64,000 nt of DNA from the NCBI GenBank assembly GCA_963693365.1, contig CAVNZM010000011.1, positions 7,440,001 to 7,504,000 on the forward strand, read 5' to 3'. This document shows, piece by piece, positions 27,074 to 39,274 of the stretch (position 1 is its first letter; the number at the start of each line of letters is the position of its first letter). The notes beneath the pieces were generated by a model. That model was given only the letters and a program-made list of their open reading frames with translations, did not search any database and was not told the DNA's origin. Made by a program: the position numbers and the translations under genes. The stretch is from Amoebidium appalachense. Taxonomy: Eukaryota > Ichthyosporea.

Positions 27074-28174
27074 ATTTTTCCTCTACTTTTTCCTTTTCCG
27101 GTTTATGGATGGGTGTTGGTTCGATCGGGGCAGGTGCCCAGACAGGAACTGAGCGATAGTCTACGAAAAGCGGCTCTCTGGGTGGATGGGTCCACCCAGC
27201 AATTGCGAACGACCTGCAAACCTCCTCCTGTGTCGGCTGAAACGAATGAAGGTTTGGAGTGCAGCTGCACTCGACATACTCATTCGACATGACAGTCCAT
27301 AAGGGACTTGCAAAACGGCCGACGCGAGATTGCGACCCAAATTGAACCCCTGGTGGACAGCACCAGGTAGTAAAAGAACGGCCGCACCTGGAGGTTGAAT
27401 GAAGCATTTGTATTGGATGTTGTTGGTTTCGAGTATTTCGCGCGAGAGAAGCAGGAGATTTTTGTGTGCGAGACGACTAGCACATTTTGGGCCTATGCCC
27501 TTTATTGAATTCACGATGTGCAGGAATTTCCTGTATGAGGACGACGATAGTGACAGCCACATCTTTTCAGCACCCCAATGATTGACGCTAATAGACGCAA
27601 GGTTGTTGTCTACCGAGTGCAAGCCAAAAAATGCGCCCAGTTCTGCAAAATAACACATCGGACTTGTAATTCCTGACATTTTCCCCCATCCCACGTGTAC
27701 GAGTGGTGTTTGATCGGTGAGAGAGCGAAGAGGCTGCAAAAACCCATCCAGTGTGGGTGCATTCGTGGGCGCATCTATGTGGCTACAGTAATTTATCGTG
27801 TTGTGTTTCCCGTATTCTACTATTTGCTCGAGACAGGCCCAGAAAAAGTCCTTGACGTCGGACTGGTTTTTCGTTTTCCCTAAGGGCACAGGTGTGGCTG
27901 GCTGGGACCACACCCCCTGAAGTGTGGTGCCCTGTGCCATTGGAGACGATTCTACAATTGCCCATTGCTTAAATTTCAAAACGACGATCTTCTGGCACTC
28001 GCCCTGGCCCGCCTTTATCTCAATTTCGCTAAGAAAAGTACTCGGGTCGTTCGTGAAGTCCCCCCAATTCTCGAGAAGTGGCACCCGGCTTTCCCTCTTT
28101 TTCACATCGAAGTACTGCGTCCAAAGCAAATGCACAAGCGGAAGCAACACCCATTCTTGAAGCACAGCCAAGGC
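27074..28174 (-). pseudogene. JmjC domain exon with a substituted iron ligand
   Basis: KDM4-like JmjC core: SPMCYF, then FGLHSVDNNLASISVNHWG, AEKMWLSLS, and PGAVHQGFNLGRN. JmjC dioxygenases bind Fe(II) through HxE/D...H and 2-oxoglutarate through a lysine. Both histidines and the lysine of KMW are present. The position of the acidic ligand (HTE in KDM4) is V here (HSV), so catalysis is doubtful. A missing T in the run at 27310-27318 shifts the frame from NLASAV into FASPLW. The donor at the 3' end is GTAATCCTCCCCCC. Confidence 0.75.
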
Positions 28175-28423
28175 CTGCAAGGAGCAACACACGGTTCAAA
28201 AGCAAATCATTACAGACATAAAACCTTTCTGACCAGAGAACCGAGAAACGACGGGAGGAAAAGGTGTGGGTGTGCTGTGTGCTGTGTGCTGTGGTGGGGG
28301 GAGGGGGGGGGGGGGGGGGGGGGGAAGAGCAGAAACCAAGTCACTTACCAGGGGCAATAGCTGGCTTCTCGCCGCCCTGCTGAGGTGGAACCACCTCTTC
28401 CGCCTCACTCTCCGACTCCTCTG

Positions 28424-29177
28424 TGTCGTATCCTATTATGTATGTACTAGAGACGCGGCACTCTACTAAGTGTACACACACGAAAAGGAACGAACGTAGT
28501 ACGGAAAAACGGTAAAGTTTATTCAGACCAGGCTCCGACGGGCAAACTTAGATCCGTACGGAATGAGACTAAGTTACAACTAAGGCCATCAAGGCCGTGC
28601 CCTCAAAGATCATCATCACCTGGCCCCCTACGATGCCACATTCCAAACATTCCGATCTACTTTTATCGTGCGCCTGCACGAGCTAAGTCGATCTGGGGTT
28701 TACGCTGTTTACTCGAGGCAAAAGTCGATCTACTCAACTAATGTATTTATCCATGTCTCACCCCCTCACCCCTCCCCCTAGTGGCACCGCCTGAGAGTCT
28801 AAATCTACATTTCATACTATCCTCCCCCCCCCTCCCTCCCCCCTTTCCTCTACATCTAAATATATAAATACGTTTGGCAACATACACTATCAAACCTTGC
28901 CAATACTTACAAAAGGGCTTCTGCCCGAACAATCACATTCCTAAGTCCTCCTACGATCTATCCTACACACTAATTAGAATTCTATTGGTCGGCTGTCCCA
29001 GCTGACGTGGTCCTGCCCTGCGCCGGCAGAGGCAAGATGATGCACGCAGCTGCACAGCTATCTTGAGGCCCCGGACTTGATCTTGATGATCTGTGGGCCC
29101 GGGCCACCCCCCCCCCCCCCCCCCCGATCTCGATCGTAGACTTAGGCTGATCTGCTGAGACGGATTAGTATATGTCA
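28424..29177 (-). repeat. Gypsy 3' LTR (754 bp)
   Basis: Near-identical to 34813-35539 apart from scattered substitutions and indels. It contains 37 bp bracketed by GTCGATCT repeats (near 28690-28735) absent from the other LTR. Its C-run at 29107-29125 is 19 nt. Confidence 0.95.
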
Positions 29178-29358
29178 ACTCCCCCCCGGCCCCCGGAAAA
29201 GCTGAGTCCCACCTCAGTCACATTACATCCAACACCCCCTAAAAAGACATAGACTAATCAGTCTCCTAAAAAAATTAAGTTAAATAAATTACGAAGAAAA
29301 ATAATAAATTAATCTACACCATAAGCTTGATACCTACGGAGACACCTATGATAATAAA

Positions 29359-31176
29359 TTAAATTCCTACGACTACGTTCACACTCCTCCTCGGTCTCCC
29401 TCCCCCCCCTCCCCCTCCCCCCGTGTGTCTAGTACGTGTATTTGCATCACTCCCCCCCCCGGCCCCCTCCCCCATCGACTTTTTCACACCACGATTAAAC
29501 TGAGGAATAACTCTCTTTGGCCTAGAGGGAGCACTAGGCAACTCCCTCTGCACTAATCTAGCCTCATAAGCACGAATAGAAAACGGGCAATCCAAATGAA
29601 ACTCAGGCAACCACTGATCTTCCTGATAACCTCCCTCAAAACGAATTAAATAATAATTTACCTTACCTTCCTTACCTTCGATAACCTTTTTATCCATAAT
29701 TTTATCTACTGCAGCCTCCGATACATCCACCGACCCGTCATAGTCGGGGGTGAATGCATCTAACACTCGACGGCCCTCCGGCCGTTTAACCCTAAGGGCC
29801 CTATCATAATATTCCTTTATATCATCTACATTATAAAATCTAACATCACTCTCATTATCTAACCTCTGCACCTTATATTCCGTCGGACCTAACCTAGCCA
29901 CTATTTTATACGGACCGATAAAAAGAGGCAACCATTTCTTACCATACTTACGAAGACCTTCACCTTCACTCTTACCTTCCTGCTCCTGCTTATATCTCTT
30001 TTTCCTAGTATGATGATCCCTAATTAAAACTAAAGTACCCTCGGCAAATTCACGTAACGGACGTGTGGACACGTCTGTACGTGCCTATGCCTGCTATGTA
30101 CGGGCCAGAGCTGCATCACGTGCAGCCCGGGCCCGGGTTAGTAGCTGCTCCCGGAACTCAGTCCAGTGGGGATAAGTTAGTCGGTCAGCCCCCCCCATCG
30201 GCAAAAGTGCCGTATCTAACAAACTAATAGCCTCCTGCCCATAGACCAAATAAAACGGAGAAAAACCAGTCACAGCATGAGGGGTAGAATTATACGAATG
30301 AGCAATAAACCTAGACATATGATCCCAATCATTAGCCTCCACATCCACCATTTTGCCAAAGGACTTCTGAAACACTGCATGCACACGTTCAGAGATGGCA
30401 TTTGCTTGAGGGTGATATGCAGACGTAGTGATATGAGCTACCCTTAAAATTTTACAAACCTCCGACACCAACTGATTTAAAAACACACGACTCCTATCCG
30501 TTAACAAAACACGAGGACAACCAAACCCAAGACAAATTTCATCCACAAAAATATGAGCAAACAAAAGGGCATTAGCAGTGGGGAGAGGAAAAACTTCAAC
30601 CCAACGAGTGGCCACATCGGTGACGGTAACAAGAACAGTGTTACCCTCAACCGTAGAATTAAAAGGACCGACCACATCCACTGCTACCCTTTCAAACATA
30701 CGAACATTAAAATCCCTAATAAACGACGGGCGGGAACGAGAGTGTGGACTCTCATTCCTTTCCTGACAATGCATGCATGACAACACATAATCCCTCACCT
30801 CCCTACTCATACCCGGCCAAAAATACGAACGATTAACACGAAGCAACGTCCTATTTACACCTAAATGACCAGCCATGGGATGCTCATGCACCATATGCAA
30901 AACCTCAGGCACAAGTGCCGTCGGGACCCAAACTCGGTGTCCGTCTGGCCCAGAACAATGATAAACTAAATCCTGCTCTACCTGACACATTTTTGCTAAC
31001 TTAGCTACCTTAATCATCTGCCTTTTATTTTTAAATTTAATCGAATCAACCGGCCCCTTTAAATAATTCTTAACCAGACCAATCAACACATCTTCCTCCT
31101 GAGCTAAGATCAAAGCCGTAGGTGCTAAGGCAGGGGCCGAGCCATGAGACTCGGTCCCGACCTCAGACACTGACAA
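29359..31176 (-). pseudogene. Gypsy integrase with chromodomain
   Basis: Integrase inserts the cDNA copy. The zinc-binding H...H...C...C is visible in HEHPMAGHLGVNRT and SCMHCQE. Catalytic residues lie in VAVDVVGPF, LLTDRSRVF and ANAISERVHAVF. After it the frame contains two TAG codons (30094-30096 and 30085-30087), then continues with REFAEGTLVLIRDH and GPYKIVARLG. A chromodomain-like C-terminus (NYYLIRFEGGYQEDQWLPE) may direct integration to chromatin. The stop is TAA at 29359. Both TAGs are compatible with C-to-T change of CAG. Confidence 0.88.
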
Positions 31177-31255
31177 ATACCTCCCCCCCCCCCTCCCCTA
31201 CACTTATAAGCAAGCAACCCCGGAGCCCAAGAAGACACATCAACAGACACAGCAT

Positions 31256-32857
31256 CTATTCCTTTCTTCTCACTCTCCCCTCCCTTCCCCCCTCCCCCCC
31301 CCGTCTCTCACTAGCCCCCCCCTCCCCCTCCTTCTCTTCTTCAAACAAAATATAAGCAGCACGAGAGAGAGCATCACAGTCAACCATTGTTTCACCCTTG
31401 GCATAAAACAATTTATAGGAGAACTCACCGAGAGCCGCGGCCCACTTCTGCATCCTCTCGTTGACCAGACGAGTGGTGCCGGCCATGGCTAGGCAGGGCT
31501 TGTGGTCGGTGTAGACCTCAAACGTCCTGCCTGCGAGTATATACCTCCATGCCTGTGAGACTGCCCAAAAGATAGCATGGGACTCTCTCTCCGGATATCT
31601 ATATCTACGTTCACTTTTACTAAATGAACGACTAGCATAAGCGATCACACTATCCTGCCCCTCCTGCACTTGATATAACACGGCCCCCTCAGCAACCTTA
31701 CTTGCATCACACCGAACTTTAAACATCCCCCCCCCGGCCGAAAAATCAGGATGAACAAGCATACTCGAAGACTGCAAAGCTAACTTAAGCTTTTCGAAAG
31801 CAGAAACAGCATCAACACACCAATCTATCCTATTCTTCTTCTCCCCCCCCGTCTGACTAGTTAACGGCAAAGCAAGCATACTATAATCCTTAATATAACG
31901 ACGAAGATAATTAGTTAAACCTAAAAATTGCCGTAGTTGAGTGACCGTCTGAGGACGGGGCCACTCAACTATGGCCCGGATTTTCTCCGGATCAGGGGAA
32001 AGACCATTGCTAGACACGATATAACCTAAAAACTTAACCTCCGGCACACCAATCACAGTCTTGCTACCGCTAATACGAAGACCAGACTCACCCAAAGCGA
32101 AAAATACTCAGGCTTTTTCACAATTAATAACTAACTCCTCAAACGACCTACCTTTAATTAAAACATCATCCAAATAAGGGTGGCATACATCCAAATGAGG
32201 GTGGAGAATTTTATACATTACCCGGCACAACATAGCTGGAGAGGAGAGCAAACCCATCGGCACCACCTTGTACTGGAACAGCTGGTCACCCAGTGCAAAG
32301 GCAGTCTTCTCCTTGCTGCTCTCCTCCAACCTTATCTGCCAAAAAGCTGCTTTTAAATCAAGTTTAGCAAAGTGAGTATAGCCGTGCAGCTGTGAAAGCT
32401 GCTCGTCTATGTTAGGGAGAGGCCATTGGTCTGCCTTAGTGATCCGATTCAGAGCCCTGTAATCGTTCACTAGACGCCAAGACCCGTCGGGCTTCTTAAC
32501 CAATAGCACCGGACTTCTCCACGGACTCGAACTATGCTCCACATGACCCTTTTTTAACATATCACTCACTATTATTAGCGCATCCGACAATTTATACTGC
32601 TCCATTCTATAGCTAGGCATCACTACCGGCCTATTATCACCTGTGTCGATCTGCATTTCAAACCCTTTAACGAAGCCTACTTCGTTATCATCGGCCAGAA
32701 ATGCAAACCGAGTCCTATCAAATAACTTAGCTAATAATTTTTTCTGCTCCACCGTCCAATCCCCCTCCTTCATACCAAACGGCAATACTAACTCCGGGTT
32801 ACCCCCATCACAAGTGGATGCATCCTTATTCACCGGAGTCACGGTGCCACTTAACAT
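31256..32857 (-). pseudogene. Gypsy reverse transcriptase / RNase H
   Basis: RT motifs in order: SPWRSPVLLVKKPDGSWR, VNDYRALN, FAKLDLKAAFWQI, VVPMGLLSSPA and YLDDVLI (the xDD catalytic pair). One in-frame TGA at 32108-32110 follows NCEKA; the frame resumes with ESGLRISGSK and FLGYIVSSNGL. The RNase H region contains KVRCDASKVAEGAVL, RESHAIFWA, VYTDHKPCLAM and VDCDALSR. Confidence 0.92.
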
Positions 32858-33465
32858 TTCACCTCCTGTATTACATCGGTGCTGCTCGGGGTGAGGTTGA
32901 GGTACCTCCGGATATAGGCGGTCACCCTTAGCACCCCCCCTCCCCCCGGCACACCCATGCCCCCGGGCAATTCCTGATGAGTTAGTGCATGTATGTGGGG
33001 GGCCAGGTCTGTGGCCACCCTGCCCCCCACGGTGTTGGTTAACCCGTCAGATCCACGGGTTAGACCAACACCCTCCCCCCCTGCCTGCACATTCTCACAC
33101 CCGGGGTGACCCTCCTTCCTCTTGGGGGTCGGGGGAGTGGGACCGGTGCTGTCCCGCCCGGCGGCGGTCCCCCCCCATCGTGTCGGGTGACATTTTGGTG
33201 GCTAACGTTAAATAAAGTTGTTCCCCCTCCTCCTGAGGCACCCTTCGAGCCGGCATCCTCCTTTTGGGTAATAAGAGAGACCTCTATACTACCAATCTCA
33301 TTAGTGAAACTACCGACGGAAACACCTGACCTAATCACTATAGGCTCGATGCCCGGATTCACTAATTCTATTTCTATTGTCTTATCCGGCCATACCCTAC
33401 TAAGGGTCCATTGGGCCACCTCCTGAAATGGGGTTTTCGGAGTAAAAACCCCTAAATCCCCTATC

Positions 33466-34584
33466 CTAACATGATTGCCGGCCCGGACACGTACCGTTTG
33501 GCACTGCCAGATAAGGCTCGATTACTACTTCAGCTACCGTTCTAGCACCAGACTGATAACCGTCGAGCCCATCATGGGTTTTAATTTTAACGCCGGACTG
33601 CAATTCTAAAACATTCGTACGTTCAAACAAAGCATTCACATGTCTACGGAAAAATGGGGCTCCCAACAAAACACTTTGAGCTAAATCCTTAACCACATAA
33701 CAAGCAATATGCATAGCCTGGCCACCTATCTCACACGGCAACACACAAACACCTTCCACAGACATACTACTATTATTAGCACTACCTAAGGCTGTGCTAG
33801 AAGCATCTAAAATAGGAATTTCCCCCCCGGCCTGATTAAAACGACGAATAAACGAAGCATGCACACAATTAACCTGAGCCCCTCCATCGAGCAAAGCAAC
33901 AGCCTTCAACTTACCATCAGCTAACCATACGTCTATATAATGCCGGCTAAAACCAACTAAATCCTCCTCCAATTCAAGCAACACATCATCACTCACACCC
34001 AATCCCTGCCCACGAAGACTCACACCCTCGATACCTACGTGCAACATACCTACCTGTGGTGCCTGCACGGGTGGGGTGGGGTGTGTATGTGATGTGGGTG
34101 GTGGTGGAGTGTGTGTGTGTGGTGTGTGGGTGGGTGGTGTGTGTGTTTTTGGTGTATGTGTGGGTGTGTGTGTGGGTGTAGGTGTGTCTGCAACCGTCGT
34201 ATGTTGTTGTGGTGGTGTGTTTCTACGTGTCTGTGCCTGCCCCCCCCTTCCCCCTTTACTCACACTGTGTGTCCCCCCCCCTCCCGGCAACAATGGCACA
34301 GAAACCCCCTCCGGTGTGGTTAGAACAAACACCGGGTTGGGACAAGAAACACTGAGTATATGTGGCACTTGTGGCTGGGGAACCTCCCCCAACCACAAAA
34401 CATTCACACCATTCATACCTTTGGTAGAGTCACCCCACAAACATTCATGCCATACCACCTCGACGCTGTCTTGAGGACCCACGACGATGCCCCTCGTCGA
34501 ACTGCTGCTGCTGTCCGCTACGTCCACCACGCCCACGACCGCTGGTGTTTGAGTGTAAACTAAAAGCTGTTGTGTTTCTGGCAT
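33466..34584 (-). pseudogene. Gypsy protease-containing ORF
   Basis: 372 residues. The N-terminal half is proline/threonine-rich with a His-Thr-Pro repeat made by a GT-rich tract. The C-terminal part is a retropepsin: AVALLDGGAQVNCVHASFI, a glycine-rich middle, and SVLLGAPFF. The catalytic triad reads D-G-G rather than D-T/S-G. A further frame (33419-33060, TIEIELVNPGIEPIVIRSG) connects toward RT. Confidence 0.75.
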
Positions 34585-34678
34585 CTATAGCTAGTGTGTG
34601 AACCTGTGGTATCTGTGTGTGCAGGGAGCTATCCTCCGCTGCCAACGCGTAGAACATATCTACGTGAAACTTAGCCAT
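34445..34678 (-). CDS. Short leader ORF of the gypsy element
   Basis: 77 residues starting MAKFHVDMFYALAAEDSS, with a Gly/Arg/Gln-rich end. It starts about 135 bp inside the 5' LTR, where gag is expected, but has no capsid or zinc-knuckle signature. It overlaps the protease ORF in another frame. Probably the stump of a deleted gag. Confidence 0.5.
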   Translation of the reverse strand: MAKFHVDMFYALAAEDSSLHTQIPQVHTLAIDARNTTAFSLHSNTSGRGRGGRSGQQQQFDEGHRRGSSRQRRGGMA

Positions 34679-34812
34679 GGTGTTGTGTGTGCCCTAGTAA
34701 CTGTTGAGAGGTTGTGTTTATGTTTGTGTTTTTGAGGTGTAGCAACAGCCCAGAAGGAACTGTCACCGCGTTACCCTAGCGCGAAAAACCGCACTAAAAA
34801 AAAGGTGTAGCT

Positions 34813-35453
34813 TGTCGTATCCTATTATGTATGTACTAGAGACGCGGCACTCTACTAAGTGTACACACACGAAAAGGAACGAACGTGTACGGAAAAACGG
34901 TAAAGTTTATTCAGACCAGGCTCCGACGGGCAAACTTAGATCCGTACGGAATGAGACTAAGTTACAACTGAGGCCATCAAGGCCGTGCCCTCAAAGATCA
35001 TCATCACCTGGCCCCCTACGATGCCACATTCCAAACATTCCGATCTACTTTTATCGTGCGCCTGCACGAGCTAAGTCGATCTACTCAACTAATGTATTTA
35101 TCCATGTCTCACCCCTCACCCTCCCCCTAGTGGCACCGCAGAGTCTAAATCTACATTTCATACTATCCTCCCCCCCCCCCTCCCTCCCCCCTTTCCTCTA
35201 CATCTAAATATATAAATACGTTTGGCAACATACACTATCAAACCTTGCCAATACTTACAAAAGGGCTTCTGCCCGAACAATCACATTCCTAAGTCCTCCT
35301 ACGATCTATCCTACACACTAATTAGAATTCTATTGGTCGGCTGTCCCAGCTGACGTGGTCCTGCCCTGCGCCGGCAGAGGCAAGATGATGCACGCAGCTG
35401 CACAGCTATCTTGAGGCCCCGGACTTGATCTTGATGATCTGTGGGCCCGGGCC

Positions 35454-35488
<35 letters not shown>

Positions 35489-35539
35489 ATCTCGATCGTA
35501 GACTTAGGCTGATCTGCTGAGACGGATTAGTATATGTCA
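34813..35539 (-). repeat. Gypsy 5' LTR (727 bp)
   Basis: Same termini as the other copy. Its C-run at 35455-35487 is 33 nt, against 19 in the partner. Transcription of the element would start here and run leftward. Confidence 0.95.
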
Positions 35540-36609
35540 CTCTGCCTCATCCGCCGAATAGTTCGAATCTCGATCGTCGTCTCCGTTTAGATCAGAACCA
35601 ACACTGTCGTCTTCTTCCTGATCTTCGGATTCGGGCTCACTTTCGAAAAGGTCATCGCCGTCGTCGCTGCTGCCCTCGATATCCTGACGTGCTTTCTTCT
35701 TACTTGCCCCAACACCACTACCCGCCTTGCGCTTATTACTACCTTCCGCAAACGTAGCGGCCAGATCGAGATCGTCGTCGGGTTGGACCGTTTTGGTGGC
35801 TTTGCCATTTTGTTTTACTGGAACTCTTGCTTTCGAGCCTTTGGAAGTGGCTTTTGATGTTGGGGGTGCCAGGGTCCTGTACCTGGCCACCGTGGTTGCG
35901 GGCTTGCTCTTGGGCGCGGGCTTGCTCTTGGGCCATGCGATCAGCTTGCTCTAGGGCAATGCGTGCTCGCTCTTGCTCGGCGTTGGCAGCGTCAAGCTCA
36001 GCGCGTGCGCGCTCTTCAGCGTCGCGTTGGGCAGCCTGTACGCGTTCTTGCTCAGCTGCAGCGCGTTGAGCCTCATCTTGGTTCTGGGCGTCAGCCAGAG
36101 GGCGCAGGGCTGCGTCAAGATCGATTTGGTTGGCCATGGTGCAAAATCTGTGTGTGGAACAACAGTAAACCATCAGCACAAGTCTGAGTCAAAACACAAG
36201 GGAATTATTCAAAGTATAGCTGCTGCAAAGTATATGGTAGGTGAGGGTGGGTATGTGGTAGAGCGGTATAAGGCTTGAAAGAGGTTCGAAAGACTTAAGA
36301 GTGCGGAGTGAATCGGAGTTTAAGGGGGCCGGGGATTTGGGCAGGAAAATCTGATCTAGGGGGATCGATGATGTCACCAGTGAGACGTAAGCAATAGGCA
36401 GCTAAATAGCAGGGTGCCACTGTTATAATACAGCCTATTAAATAAATAAATCAGCCAAAACGAAAAAAGTTAATAGCTCAGAGTGGTGAGGAAACCAGTG
36501 TTTGCATACAGCGTGAAAAACAATAAGTTTGGGTGGTTGTATATGTAAGATCGGCTGCCGGGAGCTAAAAGTAAATGCAACGGACTGATCTCAGATGTGG
36601 CTCGCGGCA

Positions 36610-36665
36610 ATCGACTTTGATTGGATGAGTGACGTCACAAATCTAAAATTTGTGATTGGCTAAAT
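36610..36665 (-). promoter_or_regulatory. CRE/CCAAT cluster upstream of the JmjC gene
   Basis: TGACGTCA at 36630-36637, flanked by two CCAAT boxes (ATTGG at 36620 and 36655) and overlapping the palindrome CACAAAT, CTAAA, ATTTGTG at 36636-36654. It lies about 470 bp upstream of the ATG at 36137 in the minus-strand sense. Confidence 0.5.
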
Positions 36666-38775
36666 GGATGGAAACGAATTCGGGTCGGGTCAACGTGGCG
36701 TGGGAGCGCATGTGTGTCGGAAGAGAGAAAAACGACAGAAATTAGAGGTTTCTAAACGGTAAAATAACGATGCAAAAACGAAAATAAACTGGTGGCACTA
36801 CTGAGCGTGTCGTGTGTGTTTGCGTGCGCTGGAAGTCCCATACACACACGATGCAGAAATTGACCCGGCACAATGGGTGGTGGAGTGGTTGTGGGTGTGC
36901 AGCAAGTTTGCGGCAATGTGGCTTTACAGTAAAGACAGCAAGACCAGTGGGCGTGTGGTTTGGAAAAATGGTACAGCAACAGCGGTATAACAGTGTGTGT
37001 GAGGTGCTTAAATAGCGAGGGTACTATAGTGTGTCTATAACTGGCAATGATTGAGAGCGAGGTCAGCAGGTTAGCCAATAAAATGGTAGCACAAGTCTCA
37101 GCGGTATAGCAACAGCGGTATAGCAGTGAGCGCGTGTTTCAGCGCATACAGCGGGCCTGGGGTTTGCGTCCAACACAGCGAAAACAGCGGGCCTTGTGCT
37201 CTCGACCAAAACAGCAACATGAACAGCATGGACGGCTTTTGTGTGGGATTATATTGGGCTCCATCCAGTGAGCCAAACAAAAACGCAAGGCTCATACAAC
37301 AAAGAACTTAAGCTGGCGCAAATAAAACGGCTACAATACGTCTGAAAGGCGGCAGGTGTAAGGAAACGACGGCAAGAGAAAACGGCAACCAATGGGAAGG
37401 CAAAATGCTAAAAGGATGGTAACATGGGTCCAAAAACGAAACCAAGAAAAAACTAGCAAAACGGCAAGAAACAAGAAAAGGCGGGTAGAAAACGTGTGTC
37501 GGTGTAGTGCTAGTGTGTTGCAACGTGAAAACAAACTAAAAACTTCGAAAATGGGTGGGTGGGCGGGAAAGAGGAGGAACCAAGTACCCTAACACAGCAA
37601 GATGTGGAAGCGTGCTACCTAAAGGGCTCTCAGAAGCGCAAAGGATCGAACCTCCTCTGCTACCATGTATGAACGTGCTACTAGACACGCATGCAAGTGG
37701 GCAAGACAGGCAAAGAGGGACACGGACCTGTGCGTAGGTGGCAGTCGCCTGTATTGCACACTCGGTAGCGCGAAGTACTTAGGCGTCAGACAAGACAGGG
37801 AGAGAAGGAGCCCTGGGAATGAGGACGTGTGGCGGACTATATAGGCTAGGTGGGGGGGTCTATCAGGATGAGGGGGGCTCTAGTGTGCGGGGTATCTCCC
37901 GTATATCTCGCTCATACAACATGTACCCAAAGGGCAAATGATTGGATACAAAGGAAGCAGCAGCGTTTCACTGAGAGAGAGAGAGGAACAGATAATATAT
38001 AATTTCTACGGAATATATACTATAGTATGCAACAACTTCGAATGCTTGCAACTATAGAAACTACACACGTGTATGTGTATTTCAACAACGTTTCGTTCCG
38101 TACATTTGTGCCACACGGTGGGTGGTACATTCCGTCCTCAAATTTTCTGATTTGTGCTCTTGAGGTCGAACGCCCGCGTGGCAGCAGCTGCAAAAGCCCA
38201 TAAACAGACAGGAGATCAACAAGTTCATGGCCAGCACACAGTCTATGGCTCCTAGTTTGCGCTGGAACAGTGATAGTGTATGTGAAAGAAGGAGGTGCCT
38301 CAGGTGCACCGGGCACACAGCCATGTGCTCGCATGCATTGGGCTCGGCCATGGCGAAAAAAAATTGCTGCAGTTTTACGGGCCCTTTTCTAAAAAGAAGC
38401 GGCGGGTTAATGAGGAACTGTTCAACGGAAAGGCGAAAATAATTGTTTGGATAACGAATCGTGGTGCAAAATAGAAGATAAGAGAAATAAAGTAATGACA
38501 TTTGTCGAATCAAGCTACGTTTAAAGCTTATCAGATAAAAGAAAACCATATATGGTTTTAATGAGCTGTCATTAGCGAATGGCCCATCGATCTGAGACAT
38601 CTTGTTTTGGCGGCCGTGGGATGATTCGAACCCAGCAGGTCCTGCAGGAACCCCAGCCCCTCACTTCCGGAACTCTCCAAAAAAAAACAAAAAAAAACAA
38701 ACAAAAAAAAACAAACACACTTTCTCAGCTAGCGGTACCCACTATGCCACGGTGCTGACAAACTCCCCCCCCCCC

Positions 38776-38818
<43 letters not shown>

Positions 38819-38988
38819 CCCCCCCCCCCCCCCCCCCCCCCCCCGACGAGCCTCGTCCCCTCCCCTTCTCGACAGTTGGTCGCATGCTCGATGGTTGCAC
38901 AAGCACACACTCGCATACACACACCGGTCGGCACACACGCACGCACACAAGCACAAACGCGCACGCATGCACGCACGCATGCACGCAT

Positions 38989-39035
<47 letters not shown>

Positions 39036-39210
39036 TGCACGCACGCACGCGCATGCACACGCGCACACATGCATGCACGAATACACACATAAACACACAG
39101 GTGCACACACACGCACACAACACACATGCACGCACACACACCCACACACGTACAAGCACAGACACACACACACACTCATGAACACACACACACACACTCA
39201 TACACACACA
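36666..39210. other. Region without a confident gene
   Basis: No supported exon. 38082-38600 (minus) is a 172-codon frame with no family resemblance and compositional bias, not called. 38765-38844 is a C block. 38895-39200 is CA/CG/ATGC-rich simple sequence including a (GCAC)n core. Confidence 0.6.
38617..38762 (-). other. tRNA-like A and B box pair (possible SINE head)
   Basis: The minus strand has TGGCATAGTGGG (A-box-like) near 38742 and GGGTTCGAATC (B-box-like) near 38622, about 120 nt apart with a T-rich interval. Acceptor arms do not pair, so it is not an obvious tRNA gene. Confidence 0.3.
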
Positions 39211-39211
39211 G

Positions 39212-39274
39212 GCCCTGGAGGCCACCATCACGGCTGCCCGTCAAGTGCATGAGTTTGTCCCGTGGCTTCAAAAG
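39212..39274 (+). CDS. Possible isolated plus-strand exon
   Basis: After CACACACAG the sequence encodes ALEATITAARQVHEFVPWLQK in 21 phase-0 codons, then a GTACATGTG donor. It matches the intron-boundary style of the window, but no partner exon is recognised on this strand. Confidence 0.25.

Larger units (their letters stand above)
28424..35539 (-). mobile_element. Ty3/gypsy LTR retrotransposon, 7.1 kb, in a coding exon
   Basis: Two LTRs (28424-29177 and 34813-35539), each TGTCGTATCC...ATATGTCA or the complement, flanked by a perfect 5-bp target duplication CTCTG (28419-28423 and 35540-35544). In minus-strand order: LTR, short leader ORF, protease, RT/RNase H, integrase, chromodomain, purine tract, LTR. 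Removing the element and one CTCTG restores an open acidic frame of the host gene. A conventional gag with zinc knuckle is missing between leader and protease, and pol has several stops, so this copy is not autonomous. Confidence 0.95.

Noticed and set aside
37646-37700. Possible tRNA T-arm (GGTTCGATCC on the minus strand)
   Set aside because: No matching D-arm or acceptor stem at tRNA spacing.
38082-38600. 172-codon minus-strand ORF beginning MSQIDGPFANDSS
   Set aside because: No family resemblance, cysteine/leucine-rich composition of AT-rich DNA, and no promoter or splice context. Kept as non-coding.
38617-38762. Functional tRNA gene with an intron
   Set aside because: A and B box-like words exist but accept no cloverleaf: the acceptor ends do not pair and the T stem is poor.
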